Shown: piece after piece, positions 46,468-55,196 of the stretch
Position numbering within the stretch: the first letter of the stretch is position 1
Layout of the letters: each line of letters begins with the position of its first letter
DNA from: an uncultured Neglectibacter sp.
GTDB taxonomy: Bacteria > Bacillota > Clostridia > Oscillospirales > Acutalibacteraceae
Direction of reading: 5' to 3'
DNA: 64,000 nt
NCBI GenBank assembly: GCA_937958185.1
Contig: CALFFN010000006.1
Location: 97,912-161,911, forward strand
Position numbers and translations under genes: made by a program
The notes under the pieces: model-generated
Database searches by the model: none
Told to the model about the DNA's origin: nothing
Seen by the model: only the letters and a program-made list of their open reading frames with translations

Positions 46468-46650
46468 CTTTACAAAAAGGTCAGAAAAAGCTCTTCCCTG
46501 CATTTTAGAAAGCAAAAGAACTCCGGCTGCACCGCAGCCAGAGTTCTTTTGCTGGTCAAAACCATATTCCACCATCTTTTTGTTACATTGCTAATTGCTA
46601 ATTCCTAATTTCTCATTCCCTCATTCCCCGCCCTTTTCTAACAACTAACA
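46468..46650. repeat. Unit A3 plus heptamer array and TTAG tail
   Basis: The start aligns with unit A2 (AGAAAAAGCTCTTCCCTGCAT). The core is an 18-bp stem with one mismatch at 46512-46552 (GCAAAAGAACTC and complement), which may also terminate transcription on either strand. The end CACCATCTTTTTGTTAC leads into heptamers of GCTAATT type (46590-46615). TTTTCTAACAACTAAC then reaches the TAG stop of the lipid kinase. The same order appears inverted at 63815-64000. Confidence 0.65.
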
Positions 46651-46651
46651 T

Positions 46652-47536
46652 CTAGTAATGCAGCCGCACCGCCTGGGGCAGTACCGCTGTTTCCACCTCA
46701 AAACCGCCGGAAGCATATTCGCCGTCCAGCGACCACGGCATGGGCTCCGCGCAGGTGAATTTCGCCCCTGCGGTATGGACAAAGGTGATCAGCTCCTCAT
46801 CGTATTTCCCGCCCAGCAGGGAGAAGATGATACGGTTCAACTCCAGCAGGTTCCGGGGTGTTTTCACAAGGGTCAGCTCGAATTTTCCATCGGACAGGTC
46901 CACTTTTCCGGGGTCCAGCTTGACAATGCCGCCAAAGGAGGTGGAGTTGCTCAAAGAGCCGAAAATGTAGCTCCCCTCATATACGCCGCCCTCTGCCGTT
47001 TCCGCCCGGACAGGATAGGACTTGATGGCGGGCAGCTCCTTGATCCCTTCCAGCACATAGGCGAGGTGTCCCAGGGAGTTTTTCAGGCTCTGGGTGGTGG
47101 TATAAGAGGTCTGGGTAAAAGCGCCGAAAGACGCCACATAGATGAAATTTCTTTCCCCAAAGCTGCCCACGTCCAGCGCCTTGGGGCTGCCCTCCGCGAT
47201 TTGCCTTGCCGCTTTTACAGGTTCTTTCGCGATCCCGAGGGAGCTGGCAAAATCGTTGGTGGAGCCTGCGGGAATATACCCCAGCGGCACAGCTCCTCCA
47301 TGTTTCAGCACCTCGCTGACCGTCTGGCTCAGGGTACCGTCGCCGCCGCAGCAGATCAGCGTTTCCAGGGGTTCTTTCAGGAAAGAGGCAATCGCCTCCG
47401 CCGCCTGTTCGGCGCTTTCCGTCTGAACCACTGCAACCTCCCTGCCGCTTTCCTCCAGCACTGCCTTTACCCCGTCTATTTCCTTGAGGATATTTTGCCG
47501 CCCGGCGTGGGGGTTGACCAAAATAACCGTTTTCAT
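46652..47536 (-). CDS. Diacylglycerol/lipid kinase of the YegS/BmrU family
   Basis: The 294-aa protein starts eight bases after GCGGAG. The N-terminal kinase domain shows VILVNPHAGR, the nucleotide-binding CCGGDGTLSQTV and GYIPAGSTNDFASSLGI, all hallmarks of the DAGK catalytic family. The C-terminal beta domain ends with PWSLDGEY. Members phosphorylate diacylglycerol or related lipids at the membrane using ATP and take part in lipid recycling. The gene is last in a minus-strand run with the ABC-like protein and the NUDIX gene. The stop TAG is where a TTAG repeat begins. Confidence 0.93.
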   Translation of the reverse strand: MKTVILVNPHAGRQNILKEIDGVKAVLEESGREVAVVQTESAEQAAEAIASFLKEPLETLICCGGDGTLSQTVSEVLKHGGAVPLGYIPAGSTNDFASSLGIAKEPVKAARQIAEGSPKALDVGSFGERNFIYVASFGAFTQTSYTTTQSLKNSLGHLAYVLEGIKELPAIKSYPVRAETAEGGVYEGSYIFGSLSNSTSFGGIVKLDPGKVDLSDGKFELTLVKTPRNLLELNRIIFSLLGGKYDEELITFVHTAGAKFTCAEPMPWSLDGEYASGGFEVETAVLPQAVRLHY

Positions 47537-47581
47537 ATTCTCACTCCGCTTTTTCGTATCCGTTTGCCTTTCTTTTCCCCG

Positions 47582-49114
47582 TTAGTATGTGCCGGCGCTT
47601 CCAGGAAATGTAATTTTTCTTTCCTGTCCCGCCCGCAAAACGCCCATCTGTCCCAGCGCGGAAATCGCCTGGACAGCGTACAGCGTGCACGCCATGGCGG
47701 CTCCCGTTTCTCCGGCTGCCCCGCCCAGCGCCAGCACTAAGGCACAGAGCAGGACCATCACCCACGTGAGAATCGTCACTGTGAACGGGAACAGCCATCT
47801 GAATATCCCGTTCCGGGAAACCAGCCCCGCCGCCTGGGCAAAGGGCTTTTCCCACTGCCCCGAAAGCTTTTGCAGCGCCGGGAGCCTTTTGTATGCCGGC
47901 ATGAGCAGACCCAGCAGGAGAATCAGGGCGAATACTATGCGCCCTGCAATGGAAACGGGCTGCACCAGTGCCAGCGCTGTGCCGCCCACCAGCAAAACGG
48001 GCAAGGTGCACAAGGTGCAAAAGCCGGGAGATACCCTCTGCTTTACCGCCAGCAGCACCGCCCCCACGGCGGCTGCCAGCCCCAGCAGGGCAACGCCCAA
48101 CAGCAGCAGGCTGCCGTGCAGCACATAATCGGACTGGATTTTCTCCACGTCAATGCCCACTTCCCGGTACAGCAGCCTTTTCAGCGCGCCGCCCGCCTGA
48201 TTCTTTTCAATAGCGGGGGCGGCTTCCGCGGCGGAAATAATCTCGGAAATGCTGTCCTTTGGCACTCTTGCCAGCAGCGGCAGCAGGGAATAAAGCACCT
48301 CTATGTCCGTTCTTGTGAGATCCTCCAGCGTAAAATCCTGCTTTTCTTCGGTTGGGGAACCGTCCGTCTCCGCGCCGCTTTCCGGGGCGCTGCCGGCGGG
48401 CGTGCTTTCCGTTTTGTCCTCTCCAAAGGTTTTTTGCGGGGAATCCCGCATGACTACACCGTCGTCCGCAGCGGAAGCTTCCCCGGAAGAACTCCCTTCC
48501 GAATTGGAGGATTCCGGCGCGGCAGGCTCCGGCAAGGTGAATAAAGCCCCCTCCGGCATGGAGCCCAGCACGCCCTCCGGCAGCGAGCTTTCCTGCCCGG
48601 TCAAATCCCGGAGGTTGTCCCCGAATTTCCCGATTTCTTTCTGCTGTTTCTGCGCGTCGGAGAATATCTGGGAAATTTCCTCCAGCTCCCCGGTTTTTTC
48701 GTTTTGTCGCAAATAGCGCAGCAAGGCGGCGCAGGCGCGCTCATACACCGTATTGGCGGCGGTCAGCCGGTCCTCCGGCAGCCCCTCCCGCAGGGCGCAG
48801 ATGCTTTCTTCCCTGGCATAGGGATACCGGGCGGAAAGCCGCTGGGCTTCGCTGCTTTCCGGCTCAAAGGTCAAATAGGTTTCCGCGATCTGCTCACGGT
48901 CCTCCTCCGTCATAAAGCATTGCAGCAGCGTCATGCCCTGCAGGCTCATTGCCTCGGGCACGCCTTCCTCCATGCCGCCCCGGCGGAACCCGTTTCCCAC
49001 AATATCGCTCAAAAGGTGGGGCAGGGTCAGGGCGCACGCAGCCTGACCGAGCAGCAGCAGGCAGATAAGCAGCAGCGCTCCCATGGAGCTTTTCCGTTTT
49101 TCCCACAGCTTCAC
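47582..49114 (-). CDS. Membrane protein resembling an ABC exporter membrane domain without ATPase
   Basis: The start is GTG at 49114, eight bases after AAGGAGG. The N-terminus (KSSMGALLLICLLLLGQAACALTLPHLLSDIVGNGFRRGGMEEGVPEAMS) resembles clostridial multidrug ABC exporters of the type with a large outer loop between helices 1 and 2. That loop is present (residues ~60-330, Ser/Glu-rich), as is the second-helix lead (YREVGIDVEKIQSDYVLHGS). Beyond that, four more hydrophobic segments and a piece like MPAYKRLPALQKLSGQW remain. The coupling-helix region, Walker A, signature and Walker B are absent and the 510-aa protein ends. It may be a decayed exporter or a repurposed membrane subunit. The frame is intact and well translated. 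Confidence 0.75.
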   Translation of the reverse strand: MKLWEKRKSSMGALLLICLLLLGQAACALTLPHLLSDIVGNGFRRGGMEEGVPEAMSLQGMTLLQCFMTEEDREQIAETYLTFEPESSEAQRLSARYPYAREESICALREGLPEDRLTAANTVYERACAALLRYLRQNEKTGELEEISQIFSDAQKQQKEIGKFGDNLRDLTGQESSLPEGVLGSMPEGALFTLPEPAAPESSNSEGSSSGEASAADDGVVMRDSPQKTFGEDKTESTPAGSAPESGAETDGSPTEEKQDFTLEDLTRTDIEVLYSLLPLLARVPKDSISEIISAAEAAPAIEKNQAGGALKRLLYREVGIDVEKIQSDYVLHGSLLLLGVALLGLAAAVGAVLLAVKQRVSPGFCTLCTLPVLLVGGTALALVQPVSIAGRIVFALILLLGLLMPAYKRLPALQKLSGQWEKPFAQAAGLVSRNGIFRWLFPFTVTILTWVMVLLCALVLALGGAAGETGAAMACTLYAVQAISALGQMGVLRAGQERKITFPGSAGTY

Positions 49115-49153
49115 GGCGGTTCCCTCCTTCCACTCTGTTCTGAACAACCGCTC

Positions 49154-49585
49154 TTATTCCTGAAAATAGTCCTCCACCCGCCGGAACAGCAGCGGGGTGA
49201 TGCCGGGATAGGTCACGTTTTCCGGCAGGGTGGGAAACAGCCGGGTTTCAGCCATTTCGCTTTCCGGCAAGTTGCTCATTTTGGAGATTTCGGCAAAAAA
49301 TACCGCGCCGGCAGCTTCGCTGCTTTCGTCCGCGGCAAGATAACCGCAAACCGGCGTCAGGGTAAATTCCTCCGCGCCGGATTCCTCCCAAAGCTCCCGC
49401 CGGGCAGCCTGCTCCGGGGTCTCTCCCGGCTCGATGTGCCCGCCCTGGGTCTCCCAGGTGTCCCGAGATTTGTGGCGGCTGAGCATGAGCTTCCCCTGGA
49501 ATTTGGAGAATATCACCACATATTGATAGGTTTTGTGTTCCTCCATGTCAAATGTTCTGCAAAGGCTGCTGTTTTTCCCTGCCAT
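49154..49585 (-). CDS. NUDIX hydrolase
   Basis: This 143-aa protein starts at the ATG at 49585, about nine bases after GAAGGGG. It carries a full Nudix box (GHIEPGETPEQAARRELWEESGA, consensus GX5EX7REUXEEXGU) near residues 51-73. Such enzymes hydrolyse nucleoside diphosphates linked to another group, needing divalent metal bound by the REXXEE glutamates. The substrate is not readable. The gene lies 39 bp before the ABC-like membrane protein gene, probably in one operon. Confidence 0.93.
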   Translation of the reverse strand: MAGKNSSLCRTFDMEEHKTYQYVVIFSKFQGKLMLSRHKSRDTWETQGGHIEPGETPEQAARRELWEESGAEEFTLTPVCGYLAADESSEAAGAVFFAEISKMSNLPESEMAETRLFPTLPENVTYPGITPLLFRRVEDYFQE

Positions 49586-49704
49586 ATTCTTTCCCCTTCC
49601 CTGCAAATGCTTCCGAAAATCATTTTAGTACCCGGTTTTGTTCGCCGTCAACCGCCCAGCCCGGAAATTTACAGGCTGTTCACAAAGGCGTTCCCGCAAA
49701 AGCG

Positions 49705-50121
49705 TCAGTCCTCCATCACCCGGCGGACGGCGCCGTCGTAGGCGGGGTTGGCTTTTTTCAGGGAAACAGGGCGGCTTTCCTTTAAGAAGCAATGGGAGGT
49801 TTTCCCCTGACAGCGGACTTCCCCCGTCGCCTTGTCCCGCACGGTATAGCAAAAGGCGATCCGCGTGCCGGTATAGCTTTCCACCCCGGCTTCGATCAGC
49901 ACCGTGTCCCCAAAGCGCGTCATGGTTTTATACTCCGCTTCCGCGCGGAGCACCGGGCTGACGATCCCCCCGGCTTCCAGCTCCTCATAGCTGAAGCCCC
50001 ACACCCGCATAAAATGAATGCGGGCTTCCTCGAACCAGCGGATATAATTGGAATGGTGCACGCAGTCCATTCTGTCCGTCTCGTAATAATAGACCTGCCG
50101 CTGGTAAACCGCCGTTTTCAT
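49705..50121 (-). CDS. Acyl-CoA thioesterase, 4HBT/YbgC-type hotdog fold
   Basis: The 138-aa protein has YYYETDRMDCVHHSNYIRWFEEAR, the 4-hydroxybenzoyl-CoA thioesterase signature with the catalytic Asp in the ETDRMD segment. The hotdog-strand pattern follows (FGDTVLIEAGVESYTGTRIAFCYTV). Family members hydrolyse acyl-CoA or acyl-ACP thioesters. It starts at the ATG at 50121 after GGGGGAGA and has its own promoter at 50152-50180. The NUDIX gene lies 119 bp downstream. Confidence 0.92.
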   Translation of the reverse strand: MKTAVYQRQVYYYETDRMDCVHHSNYIRWFEEARIHFMRVWGFSYEELEAGGIVSPVLRAEAEYKTMTRFGDTVLIEAGVESYTGTRIAFCYTVRDKATGEVRCQGKTSHCFLKESRPVSLKKANPAYDGAVRRVMED

Positions 50122-50151
50122 AGGCTCTCCCCCACCTGGTATTTTTCTTAA

Positions 50152-50180
50152 AGTATAGTATAACCCGCAGGGTTTTTCAA
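50152..50180 (-). promoter_or_regulatory. Sigma-A promoter for the thioesterase gene
   Basis: On the minus strand TTGAAA (50180-50175) and TATACT (50157-50152) are 17 bp apart, about 30 bases before the ATG. Confidence 0.75.
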
Positions 50181-50281
50181 GTGTTGACATAGCCGGACAG
50201 GGTGGGGACATAAGCATGAAACACAGGGAATTTCTTCCTGAACTGACAGGGATTGTTTGCGATTTGTTCATAGTCGGGCTG

Positions 50282-50310
50282 TTGATTTTCCCGTCGAAAA
50301 ATGATAAGAT
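50282..50310 (+). promoter_or_regulatory. Sigma-A promoter for the dehydratase-activase gene
   Basis: TTGATT (50282-50287) and TAAGAT (50305-50310) are 17 bp apart, about 130 bases before the ATG. The rest of the 322-bp divergent gap (50122-50443) shows only a small AAACC/GGTTT hairpin near 50355. Confidence 0.65.
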
Positions 50311-50443
50311 GTAGTATATTCCGATTTTTTCGGGCAGCCTGTGGAAAACCTGCGAAACCTGCGGTTTTGCGGCGCTGTTCCCGGCTTTTACCCAAGGACC
50401 GTCCGGCGCGCCGCGCCGAAGAAGAAAGGACTGCGTTGTAAGC

Positions 50444-53350
50444 ATGAAAATTGGCATGGATGTAGGCTCTACCACCTTAAAATGCGTGGTATTTGACGAC
50501 AGCGGAGCGCCTGTGTTCCGGGAATATGAACGGCACTTTTCCCAGATCGCGGAAAAGGCGTCGGGTATGCTTTCCCGCATTCGGGAACAGTTTCCCGAAG
50601 CCACCCGGGCCGGGCTTTGCATTTCCGGCTCCGCAGGCATGGGGCTTGCAGAGGATTTGAAGATACCCTTCGTGCAGGAGGTATATGCCACCCGCACGGC
50701 AACAAAAGCATATCTGCCCCAAGCCGACGTGGTGATCGAGCTGGGCGGCGAGGACGCGAAGATCCTGTTCCTGACCGGCTCTATGGAGGTGCGCATGAAC
50801 GGCTCCTGCGCCGGGGGCACCGGGGCGTTCATCGACCAGATGGCGACCCTGCTGAACATCACCCCGGACGAGCTGAACGAGATCGCAAAAACCAGCGAAC
50901 GCACCTACAGCATCGCTTCCCGCTGCGGCGTGTTCGCCAAATCGGATATCCAGGCGCTGCTCAATCAGGGCGCCCAGAAAAACGACATTGCCCTGAGCAT
51001 TCTGAACGCCGTGGTGAACCAGACCATCGCCGGGCTGGCGCAGGGGCGGGAGATCCGGGGGAACGTCATCTATCTGGGCGGTCCGCTCACCTTCCTTTCC
51101 CAGCTGCGGGCTGCTTTTGACAGGATCTTGGGCGTCAAGGGCACCTGCCCGGAAAATTCCCTTTACTATGTGGCTGCCGGCGCCGCCATGTCCGAGACCA
51201 GCGAGGAATTTGACCTCTCTGAGGTGACGGAGCGCATTCGCACCTACAGCTCCAGCCACCAGTACCAGAGCAGCGAGGCGCTGTTCCAGAGCCAGGCGGA
51301 ATACCACGAGTTTGCCGCCCGCCACGCCAAAGACAGCATTCGCACCGACGCGCCCCTGCTGCCGGGAAATATCGCCTATGTGGGCATTGACGCCGGCTCC
51401 ACCACGCTGAAGGCAACGGCGATCAATGAGCAGGAGGAGATCATTTTCTCCCAGTACCTGCCCAATTCCGGCAATCCCGTGCCGCTGGTAAAGGAATTTT
51501 TGCAGGCGCTGTACGAAAAATTCCCCGGCATTGTGATCCGCTCCGCCGCTTCCACCGGGTACGGCGAGGAGATCATCAAAAACGCCTTTTCCCTGGACAT
51601 GGGCGTGGTGGAAACCATTGCCCACTTCACCGCCGCCCGGAAGTTCGAGCCTGAGGTGGACTTCATTATCGACATCGGCGGGCAGGACATCAAGTGCTTC
51701 AAAATCAAGAACGGCACCATCGACAATATCTTCCTGAACGAAGCCTGCTCCTCCGGCTGCGGCTCCTTTTTGCAGACCTTCGCCGGGGCGCTGGGCTATC
51801 AAATGAGCGACTTCGCGAAATGCGGTCTCTTTGCCGACAGCCCGGTGGACCTGGGCTCCCGCTGCACGGTGTTCATGAATTCCTCCGTAAAGCAGGCGCA
51901 GAAGGACGGCGCTTCCATTGAAAATATTTCCGCCGGGCTTTCCATGAGCGTGGTGAAAAACGCGCTGTACAAGGTCATTCGCGTGACCGACGCCAAAAGC
52001 CTGGGCGACCACATCGTGGTGCAGGGCGGCACGTTCCTAAACGACGCCGTGCTCCGGGCGTTTGAAAAGGAGATCGGCAAGAACGTGACCCGCCCCTCCG
52101 TTTCCGGGCTGATGGGCGCTTACGGCGCGGCGCTGTACGCAAAGCAGCACCAGGAAGCGGAAAAAAGCACTATTCTTACGCCGGAAGCTTTGAAAAACTT
52201 TACCCACGAGGTGCGCTCCATCACCTGCAACGGCTGCCAGAACCACTGCCGCCTGACGGTGAACACCTTCCAGAACGGCTCCCGCTACATCGCGGGCAAC
52301 CGCTGCGACAGACCTCTACAAAAGCACAGCCGCACCTCCCAGTACAACCTGTACGACTATAAGCGGGAGCTGCTTGCTTCCTATGCGCCCTGCACCGGGA
52401 AGCGGGGGACCATCGGCATTCCCATGGGGCTGAATATGTTTGAGCTGTACCCCTTCTGGTACGCCTTCTTTACGAAGCTGGGCTTTGGAGTGATCCATTC
52501 CCCGGATTCCGACCGGGAGCTGTACTTCCGGGGACAGCACACCATTCCCTCCGATACCGTGTGCTATCCGGCAAAGCTGATTCACGGGCACATCGAGGCG
52601 CTGCTGGAAGCTCACCCCGACGCCATCTTCTACCCCTGCATGAGCTATAATCTGGACGAGCACAAGGGCGACAACCACTATAACTGCCCGGTTGTCGCCT
52701 ATTACCCCGAGGTGCTGGACGCCAATATCGAGGCGCTGGAACACACGAAATTTATTTACGACTATGTGGGGCTTCACCGGCGGAAGGATTTTCCGGGCAA
52801 AATGTTCCATATCCTGGAAAAATATTTTCCCGGCATTTCCGAGCGCGAGGTAAAGGAAGCCTCCGACGCCGCCTATGCCGAATACGAAGCCCATATGGCG
52901 CGCATTCGCAAAAAGGGAAAGGAATACCTGGCTTTGGCAAAGGACCAGAACCTGCCCGTCATTATCCTGTCCGGGCGCCCCTACCATCTGGACAACGAAA
53001 TCAACCATGGCATCGACAAGCTGATCTGCGAGTGCGGCGCGGTGGTGGTAACGGAGGATTCCGTCAGCGACATGGTGGAGAAATTCCCCACCAGGGTCCT
53101 GAACCAGTGGACTTACCACTCCCGCCTGTACTGCGCCGCCAAATATGTGGCGGACAGCGGCGACAAGCGCGTCAATCTGGTGCAGCTGGTATCCTTCGGC
53201 TGCGGCGTGGACGCCATCACCGGCGACGAGGTGCGCTCCATTCTGGAGGACGGCGGCAGGATCTACACCCAGATCAAAATTGACGAGATCACTAACCTGG
53301 GCGCTGTGAAGATCCGGCTACGGAGCCTGTTTGCCGCGCTGGGGTTCTAG
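50444..53350 (+). CDS. 2-hydroxyacyl-CoA dehydratase activase, two BcrAD/BadFG domains plus DUF2229
   Basis: This 968-aa protein has two ASKHA-type activase domains, at residues ~1-265 and ~308-560. Each has a GSTTLK phosphate loop and a cysteine pair typical of the [4Fe-4S] site (SCAGGTGAF with SRCGVF; ACSSGCGSF with SRCTVF). A Cys-rich segment (TCNGCQNHC, NRCDR) lies near 593-625 and a DUF2229-type domain near 652-880 (GIPMGLNMFELYPFWYAFF). Activases use ATP to drive one electron into a dehydratase iron-sulfur centre. In many clostridia the same modules continue into a dehydratase-like domain in one ~1,400-aa chain. Here the chain stops at TAG 53350 and the rest is a separate gene 489 bp on. 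Confidence 0.93.
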   Translation: MKIGMDVGSTTLKCVVFDDSGAPVFREYERHFSQIAEKASGMLSRIREQFPEATRAGLCISGSAGMGLAEDLKIPFVQEVYATRTATKAYLPQADVVIELGGEDAKILFLTGSMEVRMNGSCAGGTGAFIDQMATLLNITPDELNEIAKTSERTYSIASRCGVFAKSDIQALLNQGAQKNDIALSILNAVVNQTIAGLAQGREIRGNVIYLGGPLTFLSQLRAAFDRILGVKGTCPENSLYYVAAGAAMSETSEEFDLSEVTERIRTYSSSHQYQSSEALFQSQAEYHEFAARHAKDSIRTDAPLLPGNIAYVGIDAGSTTLKATAINEQEEIIFSQYLPNSGNPVPLVKEFLQALYEKFPGIVIRSAASTGYGEEIIKNAFSLDMGVVETIAHFTAARKFEPEVDFIIDIGGQDIKCFKIKNGTIDNIFLNEACSSGCGSFLQTFAGALGYQMSDFAKCGLFADSPVDLGSRCTVFMNSSVKQAQKDGASIENISAGLSMSVVKNALYKVIRVTDAKSLGDHIVVQGGTFLNDAVLRAFEKEIGKNVTRPSVSGLMGAYGAALYAKQHQEAEKSTILTPEALKNFTHEVRSITCNGCQNHCRLTVNTFQNGSRYIAGNRCDRPLQKHSRTSQYNLYDYKRELLASYAPCTGKRGTIGIPMGLNMFELYPFWYAFFTKLGFGVIHSPDSDRELYFRGQHTIPSDTVCYPAKLIHGHIEALLEAHPDAIFYPCMSYNLDEHKGDNHYNCPVVAYYPEVLDANIEALEHTKFIYDYVGLHRRKDFPGKMFHILEKYFPGISEREVKEASDAAYAEYEAHMARIRKKGKEYLALAKDQNLPVIILSGRPYHLDNEINHGIDKLICECGAVVVTEDSVSDMVEKFPTRVLNQWTYHSRLYCAAKYVADSGDKRVNLVQLVSFGCGVDAITGDEVRSILEDGGRIYTQIKIDEITNLGAVKIRLRSLFAALGF

Positions 53351-53839
53351 TCGTTAGATATTTAGTAATTAGTTGTTAGAAAAAGAACAAGGGCAAAGCG
53401 GGTAAATGATAGTTTAGCACGCATGAAATGAGAAATGAGCAACGAGCAATTATTGCAGAACTCTCGTTCCTCTATCTCGTGAAATCTAAATAACGGGGGA
53501 GAAAAAAGTTTTATTCACTCCCATTGGGAAAACCGCAAGCTATCTGCCTTTTATCAGGGGGTAGGCGGGGGGCGAAGCCCCCCGCCGAAGAAAGAAAAAA
53601 TCGCACACGGCAGCATGATCGAAAAGGCAGGAACCTAAATGTGCGAAAGCAGAGGCTTTGGAAAACGGTTTTCCGACAACTGCTAAACTCCAATTTATCT
53701 ACACAATTTTCGGTCGGGAGACGCGCTTGAAAGCAGTACCCGCTATCTTCCCGACTTGCCCGCGGGGGCACCCCGCGAAAGTCCTTTTCTAACAACCGAA
53801 AACTCACAACTGACAACAAATTAAGTAGGTGATAAAAAT
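53351..53839. repeat. 489-bp repeat-bearing DNA between activase and dehydratase genes
   Basis: No gene is visible. The left edge starts at the activase TAG stop with GTTAGATATTTAG and ATTAGTTGTTAGAAAAAG. The right edge near 53793-53810 is the inverse (CTTTTCTAACAAC), so the two form imperfect terminal inverted repeats about 430 bp apart. AATGAGA-type heptamers lie near 53426-53450. A GC-rich hairpin (GGCGGGGGGC/GCCCCCCGCC) lies near 53562-53587. Its length is a multiple of three and the flanking genes share a reading frame. It looks like an insertion of a non-coding repeat element. Confidence 0.6.
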
Positions 53840-55138
53840 ATGGCTGACGAAACCGCAAGAGTTGAATTTACCAGGGAAATGAAGAAGGATTACACCATTA
53901 TCACGCCCAATATGGCGCCGATCCACTTCGAGCTGATCAAAAACGTGCTGGAAAGCTTTGGCTACCACATTGACCTGCTGCGGACCACTGGCAGGGAGAT
54001 CGTGGACGAGGGCTTGAAGTATGTACATAACGACACCTGCTACCCCGCGCTGCTTTCCATTGGGCAGATGATGCACGCCCTGCACAGCGGCAAGTACGAC
54101 CTGCACAAGGTAGCGCTCATCATGACCCAGACAGGCGGCGGCTGCCGGGCGTCAAACTACATTCATCTGCTGAGAAAGGCGCTGAAAAAGGACGGGCTGG
54201 ACTATATCCCCGTGATCTCCCTGAACCTTTCCGGGCTGGAATCCAATTCCGGGTTCCAGATCACCCTGCCCCTGCTGCGCCGGGCGATCGCCGCCCTGAC
54301 CTACGGCGACCTGCTGATGCTCTTAAAGAACCAGACCAAGCCCTATGAGGTCTTGGAGGGCGCAAGCGACGCGCTGGTAGAGCATTGGACGCTGACGCTG
54401 ACCAAGCTCTTTGAGCAGGGGAAGGCCTTTTCCCAGCGGGAAATGCACCAGTATTTCGACAGCATTACAAAATCCTTTGCGGATATCGAGCGCCGGGACG
54501 TGAAGAAGACCAGGGTCGGCGTGGTGGGCGAGATCTATGTCAAATATTCGCCCCTTGCCAACAACCATCTGGAGGATTTCCTTTTCGAGCAGGGGTGCGA
54601 GGTCATGGTGCCCGGCATTCTGGGCTTTATGATCTTCAAGGTGGACAACCGCCTGGAGGACATTGCCCTGTACGGCGGGAATCCTGCCAAAAAGCAGCTT
54701 TGCACTATGCTGAAATGGTATTTTACCAAATATGAAACGGACCTGATCGACGCTGTGAAGAAATTCCCCCAATTCACGCCCCCCGCCCCCTATTCCCATT
54801 TGAAAAAGCTGGCGGGGCAGGTGATCGGCTACGGCTGCAAGATGGGCGAGGGCTGGCTTTTGACCGCAGAGGTCATGGAGCTGATCGAAAGCGGCTACGG
54901 CAATGTGGTATGCACCCAGCCCTTTGGCTGCCTGCCTAACCACATCGTGGGCAAGGGCATGATCCGCAAGGTAAAAAGCGTTTATCCCGAAGCAAATATC
55001 GTGCCTATCGACTATGACCCCAGCGCCACCAAGGTCAATCAGGAAAACCGCATCAAGCTGATGCTGGCAGTGGCAAGAGAGCAGGAAAACAGCACCCCCG
55101 CCGCTTCCCCCGCTGTGCCTGCCGCCGGCGAAGCTTAA
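53840..55138 (+). CDS. 2-hydroxyacyl-CoA dehydratase-like protein (split-off C-terminal part of activase)
   Basis: The 432-aa product starts MADETARVEFTREMKKDYTIITPNMAPIHFELIKNVLESFGY. It matches the C-terminal third of the fused clostridial activase/dehydratase proteins and the HgdB-like fold. A conserved segment (NDTCYPALLSIGQMMHAL, TQTGGGCRASNY) carries the Cys/Gly residues of this family, and the C-terminus has CTQPFGCLPNHIVGKGMIRK and DYDPSATKVNQENR. The ribosome site is weak (TAGGTGAT). It ends with an Ala/Pro tail (TPAASPAVPAAGEA). It probably works with the 968-aa activase as a two-chain version of one enzyme; the substrate is unknown. Confidence 0.9.
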   Translation: MADETARVEFTREMKKDYTIITPNMAPIHFELIKNVLESFGYHIDLLRTTGREIVDEGLKYVHNDTCYPALLSIGQMMHALHSGKYDLHKVALIMTQTGGGCRASNYIHLLRKALKKDGLDYIPVISLNLSGLESNSGFQITLPLLRRAIAALTYGDLLMLLKNQTKPYEVLEGASDALVEHWTLTLTKLFEQGKAFSQREMHQYFDSITKSFADIERRDVKKTRVGVVGEIYVKYSPLANNHLEDFLFEQGCEVMVPGILGFMIFKVDNRLEDIALYGGNPAKKQLCTMLKWYFTKYETDLIDAVKKFPQFTPPAPYSHLKKLAGQVIGYGCKMGEGWLLTAEVMELIESGYGNVVCTQPFGCLPNHIVGKGMIRKVKSVYPEANIVPIDYDPSATKVNQENRIKLMLAVAREQENSTPAASPAVPAAGEA

Positions 55139-55196
55139 CAGGCAAGGCTTTTTTGCAGGAAATGACCAGAGCAAGGAAAGGAAAGTGGTCCTATTT

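Noticed and set aside
46165..46580. CRISPR array
   Set aside because: Units are longer, differ in size, have palindromic rather than unique spacers, and no cas genes are present.
46334..46594. Short frames inside the structured repeat array
   Set aside because: They vary between repeat copies, carry no proper ribosome sites and are explained by hairpin DNA.
49705..50904. A 399-aa frame that would extend the thioesterase upstream
   Set aside because: The extension runs antisense through the promoter and start of the activase gene, and only residues from the ATG at 50121 match the thioesterase fold.
50477..52012. Long minus-strand frame inside the activase gene
   Set aside because: It is an antisense shadow; the plus-strand product has complete activase motifs.
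53351..53839. Insertion sequence
   Set aside because: It has inverted-repeat-like edges but no transposase frame or clear target duplication; it is kept only as a repeat element.
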